Shown piece after piece: positions 47,686 to 58,628 of a stretch of 64,000 bases of DNA. Below the pieces are notes generated by a model. It was not told where the DNA came from. It was given only the letters and a program-made list of their open reading frames with translations, and searched no databases. Both the position numbers and the translations under genes were made by a program. The stretch is from Paraburkholderia caffeinilytica (GTDB lineage Bacteria; Pseudomonadota; Gammaproteobacteria; Burkholderiales; Burkholderiaceae), in NCBI RefSeq assembly GCF_003368325.1, contig NZ_CP031467.1:2232001-2296000 (forward strand), read 5' to 3'. Each line of letters opens with the position of its first letter. Position 1 is the first letter of the stretch.

Positions 47686-50028
47686 TTACTCGTCGATGCC
47701 GCCGGAAACCGGCTGGCGTGGCGACGTAGGCTGAATGCCGTCATCCCGCGACGGTGCGGCAGCGGTCGGTGCCGCCTCGCTGCTCGGGCGGGGTTTGTGC
47801 GGAGCGCCGGATTTACGCGGCGCCGGAATTTTTGCGGCAGCGGGCGCAGACGCGGATGCGGCGACGGCCGCCGAAGCACCGGATGCAGAAGCGGTGGCCG
47901 TCGCCGAAGGCGCCGATGCAGCAGACGGAGCCGACGCTGCCGCTGCCGTCGATGCCGCCGCCGCGGAAGCCGCCGCGGCCGCCGAAGCAGCACCCGGCAT
48001 CGGCAGTGCCGTGAAGCCCGCCGCGATCTTGACCGGCTGCGCGGCGTCCTGCGGCGTCGGTGCGCCACCTACTTCAGGCGCGGACGCATCCTGCGTCGCC
48101 GAAGCCGCTGCCGCGACAGCCGCCGCTTCAGCGCCAGGCTTGTTCTTGCCGACCAGGTAGTAATCGAGCACACGCCGCGCGACCGGCCCGGCCGCTTCAG
48201 CGCCCCAGCCGCCGTTTTCGACGATCAGCGCGAGCGCGATCTTCGGTTGCTCGGCCGGCGCGAACGCGATGAAGAGCGCGTGGTCGCGCAGATGCTCGGC
48301 GATTGCGTGGCCCTTATAGTTCGCGCCTTGCAGCGAGTAGACCTGCGCCGTACCGGTTTTGCCGGCGGCCAGATAGGGTGCGCCGATGAACAGCTTCGAC
48401 GCCGTACCGTTGGTCACGACGCCTTCCATCGCGCGCTTGATGATGTCGATGTCCGCTTGTTTCACCGCGATCTTGTCGCTCGGATCGCGCACGACCGGGC
48501 GCGTGTCTTTGGTGATCGGATTTTCGATGTCGCGCACGAGGTGCGGCTTCATCACGACGCCGTTGTTGGCGAGCGTGGCCGTGGCGTGGGCAAGTTGCAG
48601 AATGGTGAACGAGTTATAGCCCTGGCCGATGCCCAGACTGATCGTTTCGCCTTCATACCAGCGCTGCTGCTCGGGCTTGCGGTACGCCTTGCGCTTCCAT
48701 TCCGTCGACGGCAGGATGCCGCGCGCTTCTCCCGAAATGTCGATGCCGGTGATCTGGCCGAAGCCCCACGGCTTCATGAAGTTGGCGATCGCGTTGACGC
48801 CGAGATCGTGCGCGAGCATGTAGAAATACGTGTCGTTCGACACCACGATCGCGCGGTTCATGTCGACCCAGCCCTGGCCGGAGCGCACGTCGTTGCGGAA
48901 CGTATGGCCGCCGAACGTGTACGAGCCCGGATCCTGGAAACCCCAGCCCGGCGTGCGCTTGTGCAGCGTCAGCGCGGCGAGCGCCATGAACGGCTTGTAG
49001 GTCGAGCCCGGCGGATAGGTGCCGTGCAGCGGGCGGTTCAGCAGCGGATGGTCGGGCGAGTTGTTGAGCTCGTCCCACGTCTGTTGATCGATGCCGTCGA
49101 CAAACGAATTCGGATCGAAACTCGGCGCCGACACGAACGCGAGCACGTCGCCGGTTGCCGGCTCGATCGCGACCAATGCCCCGCGGCGGCCCGCGAAGGC
49201 CTGCTCGGCGACCTGCTGCAGGCCGATGTCGATCGACAGTTCGAGATTGTTGCCCGGTGTCGCCTGAGTGCGCGACAGCGTGCGTACAGGCCGGCCGCCC
49301 GCGGTGACTTCGACTTCCTCAAAACCGGTCTGGCCGTGCAGCTCGGTCTCGTAGCTCTGCTCGACGCCGATCTTGCCGATGTAGTCGGTGCCCTTGTAGT
49401 TGTTGGCGTCGAGGCGCGGATCGTAGTGATCCGGGTCGCTGTCGTTCTGGTCGCTGGCGTCGTCGATCCGGTCCTGATCGCGTTGCGAAATCCGGCCGAT
49501 GTAGCCGATCACGTGGGCTGCGGTCGGTCCGAGCGGATATTGACGGAACAGGCGCGCGCGCACTTCAACGCCCGGGAAGCGGAAGCGTTGCGCGGTGAAG
49601 CGCGCGACTTCGTCGTCGGTGAGGCGGGTGCGGATCGGCAGGCTCTCGAAGTTCTTCGAGTCTTCCTGCAGCTTCTTGAAGCGGCGCCGGTCGCGTGCGT
49701 CGATCGAGACCACGGTGGCCAGGTTGTCGATCACGTTTTCGAGCGTGTCGTTCAGCTTCGACGGGGTGATTTCGAGCGTGTACGCCGAGTAGTTCTTGGC
49801 CAGCACCACCCCGTTACGGTCGGTGATGATGCCCCGGTTCGGTACGATCGGTGCGACCGAGATGCGGTTTTCGTCGGCTTGCAGCGAGTACTTGCTGTAG
49901 TGCCAGACCTGCAGGACGAGGAAACGGAAACCGATCAGCCCGAAGCAGACGAACACGAACACGCCCGCCGCCGCGACGCGCAGGCGGAACTTCGAGAGCT
50001 GTTGCTGAGTGTCCTTGAATTCGGTCAT
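47686..50028 (-). CDS. mrdA: Penicillin-binding protein 2 with Ala-rich tail
   Basis: A 780-residue class B transpeptidase, partner of RodA in cell elongation. One N-terminal membrane anchor (about 15-40) is followed by the pedestal domain beginning PNRGIITDRNGVVLAKNY. The catalytic serine sits in GSTYKPFMALAAL, and KTGTAQVYSLQG is the third motif. E. coli PBP2 has 633 residues. The extra length is a C-terminal extension of about 130 residues almost entirely Ala/Ser/Pro, ending in a basic Lys/Arg/Pro stretch. ATG 50028 is preferred over a TTG four codons upstream. Confidence 0.95.
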   Translation of the reverse strand: MTEFKDTQQQLSKFRLRVAAAGVFVFVCFGLIGFRFLVLQVWHYSKYSLQADENRISVAPIVPNRGIITDRNGVVLAKNYSAYTLEITPSKLNDTLENVIDNLATVVSIDARDRRRFKKLQEDSKNFESLPIRTRLTDDEVARFTAQRFRFPGVEVRARLFRQYPLGPTAAHVIGYIGRISQRDQDRIDDASDQNDSDPDHYDPRLDANNYKGTDYIGKIGVEQSYETELHGQTGFEEVEVTAGGRPVRTLSRTQATPGNNLELSIDIGLQQVAEQAFAGRRGALVAIEPATGDVLAFVSAPSFDPNSFVDGIDQQTWDELNNSPDHPLLNRPLHGTYPPGSTYKPFMALAALTLHKRTPGWGFQDPGSYTFGGHTFRNDVRSGQGWVDMNRAIVVSNDTYFYMLAHDLGVNAIANFMKPWGFGQITGIDISGEARGILPSTEWKRKAYRKPEQQRWYEGETISLGIGQGYNSFTILQLAHATATLANNGVVMKPHLVRDIENPITKDTRPVVRDPSDKIAVKQADIDIIKRAMEGVVTNGTASKLFIGAPYLAAGKTGTAQVYSLQGANYKGHAIAEHLRDHALFIAFAPAEQPKIALALIVENGGWGAEAAGPVARRVLDYYLVGKNKPGAEAAAVAAAASATQDASAPEVGGAPTPQDAAQPVKIAAGFTALPMPGAASAAAAASAAAASTAAAASAPSAASAPSATATASASGASAAVAASASAPAAAKIPAPRKSGAPHKPRPSSEAAPTAAAPSRDDGIQPTSPRQPVSGGIDE

Positions 50029-50169
50029 GCGATTCTGCAAAAGGCCGCGTAACGGCCATCAAGAGTGTGCGCCTAATCCGGCCGGAACCGGGAGGCATGA
50101 ACAGCGATGCGCGTCGAGCAGGCCGGGAGCTTGGGTTCCATCGGGAAGGCCGGCGGGCTCGATGCGGGT

Positions 50170-50682
50170 TTAAATCGGCCGCGTATCGTCCGGATCGGCC
50201 GGGCGGCGCTGCGGCATCAGCAGCAGCATGCTGGCAACCGGCCACAGTGCGGCTTCGACAAAGCCGTCGATCAGGTAACCCCAGCCCGGAAACGCCGCGC
50301 CCGTCAGCAGACGGATCACGAACGGCACCAGTTGCGCGACGACCAGCAGGGGCATCACCGCGAAAGTCTGCACGCCGAGCGACATCCATAGCACCCGGCG
50401 ATGGATCGTAATCGCGCCATACGACAACAACGTATACGCCAGCGCGTGCTCGCCGAGCAGGCTGGCGTTGTGCACGTCCATCAGCAAACCGAGAAAGAAC
50501 GCGATGCCCATGCCGACTTTGCGCGGCTGGTGCACGTTCCAGAACAGCAGCACGAGCGCCACGAAATCGGGCACGCCGACAAGGCGTCCCCATGGCATCA
50601 GGTTCAGCAGGAACGCCGCGGCGAGGCTAAACGCGATGAAATACGGATTGACCGGCTGCAGGATGTATTGCGGACGGTTCAT
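50170..50682 (-). CDS. mreD: Rod shape-determining protein MreD
   Basis: A 170-residue inner-membrane protein with about five membrane segments, part of the elongasome. It shows the family pattern around WRVGMGIAFFLGLLMDVHNASLLGEHALAY (given in part here: FFLGLLMDV, GEHALAYTLLSYG). It overlaps mreC by four bases (ATGA) and is followed by a 141-base gap before mrdA. Confidence 0.95.
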   Translation of the reverse strand: MNRPQYILQPVNPYFIAFSLAAAFLLNLMPWGRLVGVPDFVALVLLFWNVHQPRKVGMGIAFFLGLLMDVHNASLLGEHALAYTLLSYGAITIHRRVLWMSLGVQTFAVMPLLVVAQLVPFVIRLLTGAAFPGWGYLIDGFVEAALWPVASMLLLMPQRRPADPDDTRPI

Positions 50683-51776
50683 GGCTGGGCCCCCGGCGTG
50701 GCTTGCGGCTTCGCGCTTTTCTCGGCGGCCGGTTTCTTGTCGGTGGCGGTTTTCTTCTCCGCGGCTGCGGCTTTGTCCGACGGTTTTTCAGCGGGCTTGG
50801 CCGCAGCGGCCGGCTTTTCGGCAGGCTTCGCAGCGGATTTATCCGCTGCGGCCTTGCTGTCCGCAGGCTTGCCGCCCTTCTTTGCTTTCGCGTCTTTGGC
50901 GGTCGTGGCCGCATCGGGCTCTTCCGCCGGGCGCGGCGGCACGTCGTTCAGATAGTGCAGCACCAGCAACTGACGCGCGCCGCGCACGGGCGCAACCGGC
51001 AAGCAGACCACGCGCGCGAACGCCGTATCGGCCTGCTTGTCGACCCGCACGACCTTGGCGACCGGCAGCCCAGGCGGATAAACGCCGTCGAGCCCGCTGG
51101 TGACGAGTTCGTCGCCGGTTTGCACGTCGGCGCTGATCGGCACGAAGCGCAGATCGAGCGTATCGCCCTTCGGCGTGCCGTAAATCACGCTGCGCAAGCC
51201 GGTGCGCACGATCTGCACGGGCACTGCCTGATCCTTGTCGGTGAGCAGGGTCACTTCGGCTTGCAGCGGGAACACACGCGTTACCTGACCGATCACGCCG
51301 TCTTCGTTGACGACCGGCGAGCCGTTCTGGACGCCTTGCTGAGCGCCGCGGCCTATTACGACCTTCTGCGTGAACGGGTCGCGCGTGTCGTACTGGATTT
51401 CAGCGGGCAGCGATTGCGTGGTCGAGCGCTGCGAGAGTTGCAGCAGTGCACGCAAATGGGCGTTTTCGGCGGCCAGTTCGGCGGCCGTATTGGCCTGCTG
51501 CGCGAGCTGGAGATCTTTGGTGCGCAGCTTGTCGTTCTCGCTGCGCAACGTGGCGCTGGTCACGGCCAGGTCGGCCGCACCCACGAAAACGTCGCGCGGC
51601 ACGAGGGCTGCGCGTTGCAACGGATAAAGACCCGCACCGAGCACGCCGCGAACGATTTCGAGCGTTTTGAAGCGTGCATCGGAGATCAGCAGGGCGAGCG
51701 CCAGCACGACGAAAAACACCAGCCGTGCGAGGGCGGACGGGCCTTGCTTGAACAGGGGCGGCGGACTGTATTCCAT
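50679..51776 (-). CDS. mreC: Rod shape-determining protein MreC with Lys/Ala tail
   Basis: A 365-residue periplasmic scaffold of the elongasome: membrane helix (about 17-35), coiled coil (about 70-110) and paired beta-barrels with IGRGAQQGVQNGSPVVNEDGVIGQVTRV (in part) and VTLLTDKDQAVPVQI. The folded part ends near residue 280. The last 80 residues are a Lys/Ala/Pro-rich, highly repetitive tail (AAKPAEKPAAAAKPAEKP and similar) that could touch the cell wall or membrane charges. It is located between mreB and mreD. Confidence 0.95.
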   Translation of the reverse strand: MEYSPPPLFKQGPSALARLVFFVVLALALLISDARFKTLEIVRGVLGAGLYPLQRAALVPRDVFVGAADLAVTSATLRSENDKLRTKDLQLAQQANTAAELAAENAHLRALLQLSQRSTTQSLPAEIQYDTRDPFTQKVVIGRGAQQGVQNGSPVVNEDGVIGQVTRVFPLQAEVTLLTDKDQAVPVQIVRTGLRSVIYGTPKGDTLDLRFVPISADVQTGDELVTSGLDGVYPPGLPVAKVVRVDKQADTAFARVVCLPVAPVRGARQLLVLHYLNDVPPRPAEEPDAATTAKDAKAKKGGKPADSKAAADKSAAKPAEKPAAAAKPAEKPSDKAAAAEKKTATDKKPAAEKSAKPQATPGAQP

Positions 51777-51929
51777 GGTCGGCGCCGGGGGCGTGAGCGG
51801 TTGGGTGAGACGGCGGCGCGCGAGGGACGCGCGTTCAGCTCGCGGAGGCTGGTAGTTCCAGCCAACGGCAAACCGGCCCGCAAGGGGCCGTTTGCCAGAT
51901 CCGCGCTACTGACATGGAGACGGGCTCGC

Positions 51930-52973
<1,044 letters not shown>

Positions 52974-53353
52974 TCAAAATCCTGTCTCGCTTGGGGCCGG
53001 CCCTCGCAACGGTTGCGCAGGGCGGCAGCGGAAAAAATAACAGCTTCAACCGGGCGGAAGCGGCGCCACAGGAACTTGAAGCTGCGAGGGAGTCTACCGG
53101 AGGCCGGTGCAAGGCCCAGTCAGAAAAATCCAAACTATCTTTGGGAATTGTTCAGAAAGGCCTTGGTAAGTCGGTCCGGGTTTGGGTCGAACGCGTAATG
53201 ATACCTTATAATTTTGGATGTTTTGAAGGAAACGGACGGCACTTTTTGCCGCCGCTGGCCCCTTTTTCGAGGTCTTCCTCCAGTGTCGTAACCCGCTGTC
53301 GCAGCATCGTTTTTCCCGCGCTGCGGCGGTCCACCACATTTTCCGGTGACTGC
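52974..53353 (+). promoter_or_regulatory. mreB/gatC divergent promoter region
   Basis: A perfect TATAAT at 53207-53212 is a likely -10 element for gatCAB, with TTGGGT (53182-53187) at a long 19-base spacing. A short palindrome CGCAAC-G-GTTGCG lies at 53005-53017 just upstream of mreB. No other gene is seen. Confidence 0.6.
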
Positions 53354-53653
53354 ATGGCTCTGACCCTGACCGATGTTAAACGCATCGCGCACCTTGCGCG
53401 GCTCGAACTGGCTGATGCCGACGCTGAGCACACGCTTGCCCAGCTCAATGATTTCTTCGGCCTCGTCGAGCAAATGCAGGCGGTCGATACCACCGGCATC
53501 GCCCCGCTTGCCCATCCGATCGAGCAGATCGAAGACGTCGCGCTGCGTCTGCGCGGCGACGCGGTGACCGAAACGGTCGACCGTGAAGCCTTCCAGCGCC
53601 CGGCGCCGGCCGTTCAGGACGGCCTGTACCTCGTGCCGAAGGTGATCGAGTAA
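53354..53653 (+). CDS. gatC: Asp/Glu-tRNA(Asn/Gln) amidotransferase subunit C
   Basis: A 99-residue subunit that clamps GatA and GatB in the amidotransferase which converts Glu-tRNA(Gln) and Asp-tRNA(Asn) to the correctly charged forms. The family beginning [19 protein letters not shown] and the ending [20 protein letters not shown] are intact. It is the first gene of gatCAB and starts at ATG 53354; a longer open frame upstream has no family resemblance. Confidence 0.97.
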   Translation: MALTLTDVKRIAHLARLELADADAEHTLAQLNDFFGLVEQMQAVDTTGIAPLAHPIEQIEDVALRLRGDAVTETVDREAFQRPAPAVQDGLYLVPKVIE

Positions 53654-53696
53654 GTGATCGACCAAGACTCGCGAATCAAGCCCAGGATAAAACGCA

Positions 53697-55184
53697 ATGC
53701 ATGAAAAAAGCTTGACCGAACTGCGCGCCGCACTGGCAGCCAAGGAATGCTCCGCAGTCGAACTGGCGCAGCTCTATCTGAAGCGGATCGACGCGGCCAA
53801 TAGCCTGAACGCCTTCATTCAGGTCGACGCCGACCTGACGCTCGCACAGGCGAAGGCGGCCGACGCGCTTCTCCACACCGGCCATGCCGGCCCGCTGGTC
53901 GGCCTACCGATCGCCCACAAGGACGTGTTCGTCACCAAGGGCTGGCGCGCCACGGCCGGCTCGAAGATGCTGTCGAATTACGAAAGCCCGTTCGACGCCA
54001 CCGTGGTCGCCCGTCTGCAGAGCGCCGGCATGGTGTGCGTGGGCAAAACCAATATGGACGAGTTCGCGATGGGCTCGTCCAACGAGAATTCGTACTTTGG
54101 TCCCGTGCAGAATCCGTGGGATCGTCAGGCTGTGCCGGGCGGTTCGTCGGGCGGTTCGGCGGCTGCGGTCGCGGCGCGTCTCGCGCCCGCGGCCACCGGC
54201 ACGGATACCGGCGGCTCGATTCGCCAGCCGGCGTCGTTCTCGGGCATCACCGGCATCAAGCCGACGTATGGCCGTGTGTCGCGTTACGGGATGATCGCGT
54301 TCGCGTCGTCGCTCGATCAGGGCGGCCCGATGGCCCAAACCGCCGCGGATTGCGCCACGCTGCTCAACGCCATGGCCGGTTTCGACGAGCGCGATTCGAC
54401 CAGCCTCACGCGCGAGGACGAAGACTTCACGCGCTACATCGGTAAGACGTGGAAAGAAGACGGTGCGGATAAACCGCTCGCCGGGCTGCGCATCGGCCTG
54501 CCGAAAGAATATTTCGGCGAAGGCCTCGCCGCCGACGTGCGCGCCTCGATCGACGCCGCCTTGAGGCAATACGAAGCGTTGGGCGCCACGCTGGTCGAAG
54601 TCTCGCTGCCGAAAACCGAGCTGTCGATCCCGGTGTACTACGTGATTGCACCGGCGGAGGCTTCGTCGAACCTGTCGCGTTTCGACGGCGTGCGCTTCGG
54701 CCATCGCGCCGCGGAATACCGCGATCTGCTCGACATGTACAAGAAGTCGCGTGCCGAAGGCTTCGGCCCGGAAGTGAAGCGCCGCATTCTGGTGGGCGCC
54801 TATGTGCTGTCGCACGGCTACTACGACGCGTACTACCTGCAGGCGCAAAAAATCCGCCGCATCATCGCGCAAGACTTCCAGGAAGCATTCAGGCAGTGCG
54901 ACGTGATCATGGGGCCGGTTGCGCCGTCGGTGGCGTGGGACCTCGGCGCGAAGGGCGACGATCCGGTGCAGATGTATCTGGCCGACATCTACACGCTGTC
55001 GGTGAGCCTCGCCGGTTTGCCGGGCATGAGCGTGCCGTGCGGCTTCGGCGCGGGGGCGAATGCGCAGCGGCCGGTGGGTCTGCAGATCATCGGCAACTAT
55101 TTCAATGAAGCCCGGATGCTGCAAGTGGCCGACGCGTTCCAGCGTGCGACCGACTGGCACCGCAAAGCGCCGGCTGGAGTGTGA
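53697..55184 (+). CDS. gatA: Asp/Glu-tRNA amidotransferase subunit A
   Basis: A 495-residue amidase-signature glutaminase, releasing ammonia from glutamine. The Ser-Ser-Lys triad is visible: the lysine in [13 protein letters not shown] (about 76) and the serines in [14 protein letters not shown] and [17 protein letters not shown] 53697 has AGGA eight bases upstream. It lies 43 bases after gatC, and its stop runs into the gatB leader. Confidence 0.98.
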   Translation: MHEKSLTELRAALAAKECSAVELAQLYLKRIDAANSLNAFIQVDADLTLAQAKAADALLHTGHAGPLVGLPIAHKDVFVTKGWRATAGSKMLSNYESPFDATVVARLQSAGMVCVGKTNMDEFAMGSSNENSYFGPVQNPWDRQAVPGGSSGGSAAAVAARLAPAATGTDTGGSIRQPASFSGITGIKPTYGRVSRYGMIAFASSLDQGGPMAQTAADCATLLNAMAGFDERDSTSLTREDEDFTRYIGKTWKEDGADKPLAGLRIGLPKEYFGEGLAADVRASIDAALRQYEALGATLVEVSLPKTELSIPVYYVIAPAEASSNLSRFDGVRFGHRAAEYRDLLDMYKKSRAEGFGPEVKRRILVGAYVLSHGYYDAYYLQAQKIRRIIAQDFQEAFRQCDVIMGPVAPSVAWDLGAKGDDPVQMYLADIYTLSVSLAGLPGMSVPCGFGAGANAQRPVGLQIIGNYFNEARMLQVADAFQRATDWHRKAPAGV

Positions 55185-55189
55185 ACACC

Positions 55190-56665
55190 ATGACCAAGCA
55201 ATGGGAAGTCGTGATCGGTCTGGAGACCCACGCGCAACTGTCGACCCAATCGAAGATTTTCTCGGGCACCGCCACGCAATTCGGTGCTGCACCGAACACG
55301 CAGGCCAGCCCCGTCGATCTGGCATTGCCGGGCACGCTGCCGGTGATGAACCGTGGCGCCGTGGAGCGGGCGATTCAGTTCGGCCTCGCGATCGGCTCGA
55401 CGATCGCGCCGCGCAGCATCTTCGCGCGCAAGAATTACTTCTACCCCGATCTGCCGAAGGGCTATCAGATCAGCCAGTACGAAATCCCCGTCGTGCAGGG
55501 CGGCCAGGTGACGATTCAGGTCCCGGCTAACGAGAAGGCCGGCAAGGAAGCGTACGAGAAGGTCGTCAACCTGACACGCGCTCACCTCGAAGAAGACGCG
55601 GGCAAGTCGCTGCACGAAGACTTCGCGGGTATGACGGGCATCGACCTGAATCGCGCCGGTACGCCGCTGCTCGAAATCGTCACCGAGCCGGAAATGCGCA
55701 GCGCGGCCGAAGCAGTCGCGTATGCCAAGACGCTGCATACGCTGGTCACGTGGCTCGGTATCTGCGACGGCAACATGCAGGAAGGCTCGTTCCGTTGCGA
55801 CGCGAACGTGTCGGTGCGCCCGGTCGGTCAGGCGGAATTCGGCACGCGGGCCGAGATCAAGAACCTGAACTCGTTCCGCTTTCTCGAAGAAGCGATCCAG
55901 TACGAAGTGCGCCGCCAGATCGAATTGATCGAAGACGGCGGCACGGTGGTGCAGGAAACGCGTCTGTACGATCCGGACAAGCGCGAAACACGTTCGATGC
56001 GCAGCAAGGAAGACGCGCACGATTACCGCTATTTCCCCGATCCCGATCTGATGCCGCTGGTGATCGACGCGGCGTGGGTCGAACGCGTGAAGGGTGAGAT
56101 GCCGGAACTGCCGGTGGCGATTCAACAGCGCTTCGTCACGCAATACGGCCTCACGCCGTACGACGCGAACGTGCTGACGTCGAGCAAGGCCATGGCTGCG
56201 TATTACGAGGCGGTTGTGGTCAAGGTGGGTCCGGCGCAGGCGAAGGTGGCGGCTAACTGGTTGATGGGCGAAGTGTCGTCGCAACTGAATCGCGAAGGCC
56301 TGGATATCGCAGAGAGTCCGGTTTCGTCGGCGCAACTCGCGCTGCTGCTGCAACGTATCGCCGACGGCACGATCTCGAACAAGATCGCCAAGGAAATTTT
56401 CCTCGCGATCTGGGAGGAGAAGGCCACCGACGAAGCCGCTGCCGACCGCATCATCGAAGCGAAGGGTTTGAAGCAGATTTCGGACACGGGCGCGCTGGAA
56501 GCGATTATCGACGAAGTGCTCGCCGCGAACCCGAAGTCGGTTGAGGAATTCCGCGCCGGCAAGGAAAAGGCGTTCAACGCGCTGATCGGCCAGGCGATGA
56601 AAGCGACCAAGGGCAAGGCCAATCCGGCGCAGGTGAACGAACTGCTGAAGAAGAAGCTGTCCTGA
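55190..56665 (+). CDS. gatB: Asp/Glu-tRNA amidotransferase subunit B
   Basis: A 491-residue subunit that binds the mischarged tRNA and activates it with ATP. The conserved start is [21 protein letters not shown], followed by [16 protein letters not shown] and, in the middle, [19 protein letters not shown]; the helical YqeY-like tail is complete. ATG 55190 is used with GGAG upstream. A GTG at 55181 overlapping the gatA stop is also possible. A strong terminator follows the operon. Confidence 0.98.
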   Translation: MTKQWEVVIGLETHAQLSTQSKIFSGTATQFGAAPNTQASPVDLALPGTLPVMNRGAVERAIQFGLAIGSTIAPRSIFARKNYFYPDLPKGYQISQYEIPVVQGGQVTIQVPANEKAGKEAYEKVVNLTRAHLEEDAGKSLHEDFAGMTGIDLNRAGTPLLEIVTEPEMRSAAEAVAYAKTLHTLVTWLGICDGNMQEGSFRCDANVSVRPVGQAEFGTRAEIKNLNSFRFLEEAIQYEVRRQIELIEDGGTVVQETRLYDPDKRETRSMRSKEDAHDYRYFPDPDLMPLVIDAAWVERVKGEMPELPVAIQQRFVTQYGLTPYDANVLTSSKAMAAYYEAVVVKVGPAQAKVAANWLMGEVSSQLNREGLDIAESPVSSAQLALLLQRIADGTISNKIAKEIFLAIWEEKATDEAAADRIIEAKGLKQISDTGALEAIIDEVLAANPKSVEEFRAGKEKAFNALIGQAMKATKGKANPAQVNELLKKKLS

Positions 56666-56748
56666 GTTGACACTGGATTGCAGCATCGGCTGATGCTGGG
56701 TTGAACCTCATTTGAAGAGCCACGGCTGAAGCGCGAGCTTCGGTCATC

Positions 56749-56797
56749 ACGGGCTGTTGCCGGAAACGAAAGTGGGGCAACGGCCCGTTTCATTTTG
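56749..56797 (+). terminator. gatCAB operon terminator
   Basis: ACGGGCTGTTGCC pairs with GGCAACGGCCCGT (one wobble pair) around a fourteen-base loop and is followed by TTCATTTT, about 85 bases after the gatB stop. Confidence 0.82.
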
Positions 56798-56842
56798 CGG
56801 GCCCGCTTTTATGTACCGCTGAACGCAGATCACGGAGTGTGA

Positions 56843-57682
56843 ATGGCGAAGCAACCTGAACTCGACGATTTCCGCGTACCGTATTTCGACGAAAGCAAGA
56901 AGAACGGCAAGTTCTCGCTCGACGCTTTCGACCCGACCGCGAAGCCGTTTTCGACCGGTTCCAAAGATGCCGACCGGGCGCGTTTGTCGGAGATCGGCGC
57001 GAAGCTCGACACGTTGCAGGAGTGCCTGCATGCGCAGCAGAAGCGTCGCGTGTTGCTGGTGCTGCAGGGCATGGACACGAGCGGCAAGGACGGCACGATC
57101 CGCGCGGTGTTTCATGAAGTCGATCCGCTTGGCTTGCGCATCGTGCCGTTCAAGGCGCCGACGCCTGTCGAAGTGGCGCACGATTTCCTCTGGCGCGTGC
57201 ATGCACAGGCGCCCGCTGCCGGTGAGCTGACCATCTTCAACCGCAGTCACTACGAAGATTTGCTGGTGCCGACCGTGCTCGGCGATCTGGATGCCGAAGC
57301 ATTCGAGCGACGCTGTGGCCATATTCGCCAGTTCGAGGAACTGCTCGCATACAGCGGAACCGCCATCGTCAAGTGCATGCTGCACATTTCGAAAGATGAA
57401 CAGCGTGAGCGTCTGCAAGCGCGCATTGACGATCCGAGCAAGCACTGGAAATTCGACGTCTCCGATCTCGAAGCCCGCAAACATTGGGACAAATATCAGG
57501 CGGCGTACCGTGACGCGCTGGCCGCGACGTCGACCGATTACGCGCCGTGGTACGTGGTTCCGGCCGATTCGAAGACTCATCGCAATGTGATGGTCGCCGA
57601 GTTGTTGCTGCGCACGTTCGAAGCGCTGAAGCTCGAATATCCGCCTGCTAAAGAATCGCTGAAGGGCGTCAGGGTCGAGTGA
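56843..57682 (+). CDS. Polyphosphate kinase 2 family protein
   Basis: A 279-residue PPK2-family nucleotide phosphotransferase that uses polyphosphate to phosphorylate nucleotides (or the reverse). Walker A is GMDTSGKDG (76-84), Walker B the FNRSHYED segment (132-139), and the lid region DDPSKHWKFDVSDLEARKHW follows. The compact single-domain form and these motifs fit the short PPK2 types; whether it acts on AMP, ADP or both cannot be decided by eye. ATG 56843 has GGAG upstream. xth follows on the same strand. Confidence 0.9.
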   Translation: MAKQPELDDFRVPYFDESKKNGKFSLDAFDPTAKPFSTGSKDADRARLSEIGAKLDTLQECLHAQQKRRVLLVLQGMDTSGKDGTIRAVFHEVDPLGLRIVPFKAPTPVEVAHDFLWRVHAQAPAAGELTIFNRSHYEDLLVPTVLGDLDAEAFERRCGHIRQFEELLAYSGTAIVKCMLHISKDEQRERLQARIDDPSKHWKFDVSDLEARKHWDKYQAAYRDALAATSTDYAPWYVVPADSKTHRNVMVAELLLRTFEALKLEYPPAKESLKGVRVE

Positions 57683-57737
57683 CCATTTTGCCTTGTGCTC
57701 TTTGCTCCAACAACGAATCGAACATAAAAGGAACGAC

Positions 57738-58517
57738 ATGTTGCGTGTGATTACCGCCAACCTGAACGGCATCCGCTCAGCGGCAAAAAAGGGTTTTTTT
57801 GAATGGTTCGGCGAACAGAAAGCCGACGTGCTGTGCGTGCAGGAAATCAAATGCTCGCAAGACGACATGACGCCGGAATTCATGGCGCCGCACGATTACA
57901 CCGGCTATTTCCAGCATGCGGTGAAGAAAGGCTATAGCGGCGCGGGTGTGTACACGCGTCACGAACCGGATGAAGTGGTGATCGGGTTCGGCAGCGAGGA
58001 ATTCGATCCGGAAGGGCGCTATGTCGAACTGCGCTTCGGCAAGCTTTCGGTGATCTCGGTGTACGTGCCGTCGGGGTCGAGCGGGGAAGATCGCCAGCAG
58101 GCCAAGTTCCGGTTCATGGACGAGTTCATGCCGCACCTCGCGGAACTGGCCAGGAAGCGCGAAGTGATCGTGTGCGGCGACGTGAACATCGTCCACAAAG
58201 AGATCGACATCAAGAACTGGAAGAGCAACCAGAAGAACTCAGGCTGCCTGCCGGAAGAGCGCGAGTGGCTCACCAAGCTGTTTGACGAAGTCGGTTACGT
58301 CGACGTTTTCCGCACGCTCGACCAGCGGCCCGAGCAATATACGTGGTGGAGCAATCGCGGTCAGGCGTATGCGAAGAACGTGGGGTGGCGGATCGATTAT
58401 CAGATCGCGACGCAGGGTATTGCCGGCAAGGCGAAACGCACCGACGTGTTCCGCGATATCAAGTTCAGCGACCATGCGCCGTTGACAGTCGACTACGATC
58501 ACAAGATGGCGAAGTGA
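57738..58517 (+). CDS. xth: Exodeoxyribonuclease III
   Basis: A 259-residue AP endonuclease/3'-5' exonuclease in base excision repair. The metal-binding glutamate is in CVQEIKCSQDD, the catalytic NGRxG-type asparagine region in CGDVNIVHKEIDIKNW, and the final SDHAPLTVDYD carries the catalytic histidine. ATG 57738 has AAAGGA upstream. No terminator is evident before the convergent DUF2235 gene. Confidence 0.95.
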   Translation: MLRVITANLNGIRSAAKKGFFEWFGEQKADVLCVQEIKCSQDDMTPEFMAPHDYTGYFQHAVKKGYSGAGVYTRHEPDEVVIGFGSEEFDPEGRYVELRFGKLSVISVYVPSGSSGEDRQQAKFRFMDEFMPHLAELARKREVIVCGDVNIVHKEIDIKNWKSNQKNSGCLPEEREWLTKLFDEVGYVDVFRTLDQRPEQYTWWSNRGQAYAKNVGWRIDYQIATQGIAGKAKRTDVFRDIKFSDHAPLTVDYDHKMAK

Positions 58518-58628
58518 GGTCGCTGTAGATCGGTTTGTCTCACCGGGCGAGCGTTCGCATACGATGCAGCGCGCGCTGGGGGTGTTGATGGTGGCTTATC
58601 TCCGGCCTTGATCTCCGCGCCCCGATTT

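Noticed and set aside
47566..50052. Open frame of about 830 codons opposite mrdA
   Set aside because: Same cause: antisense to a gene with clear PBP2 motifs, unnatural amino-acid composition.
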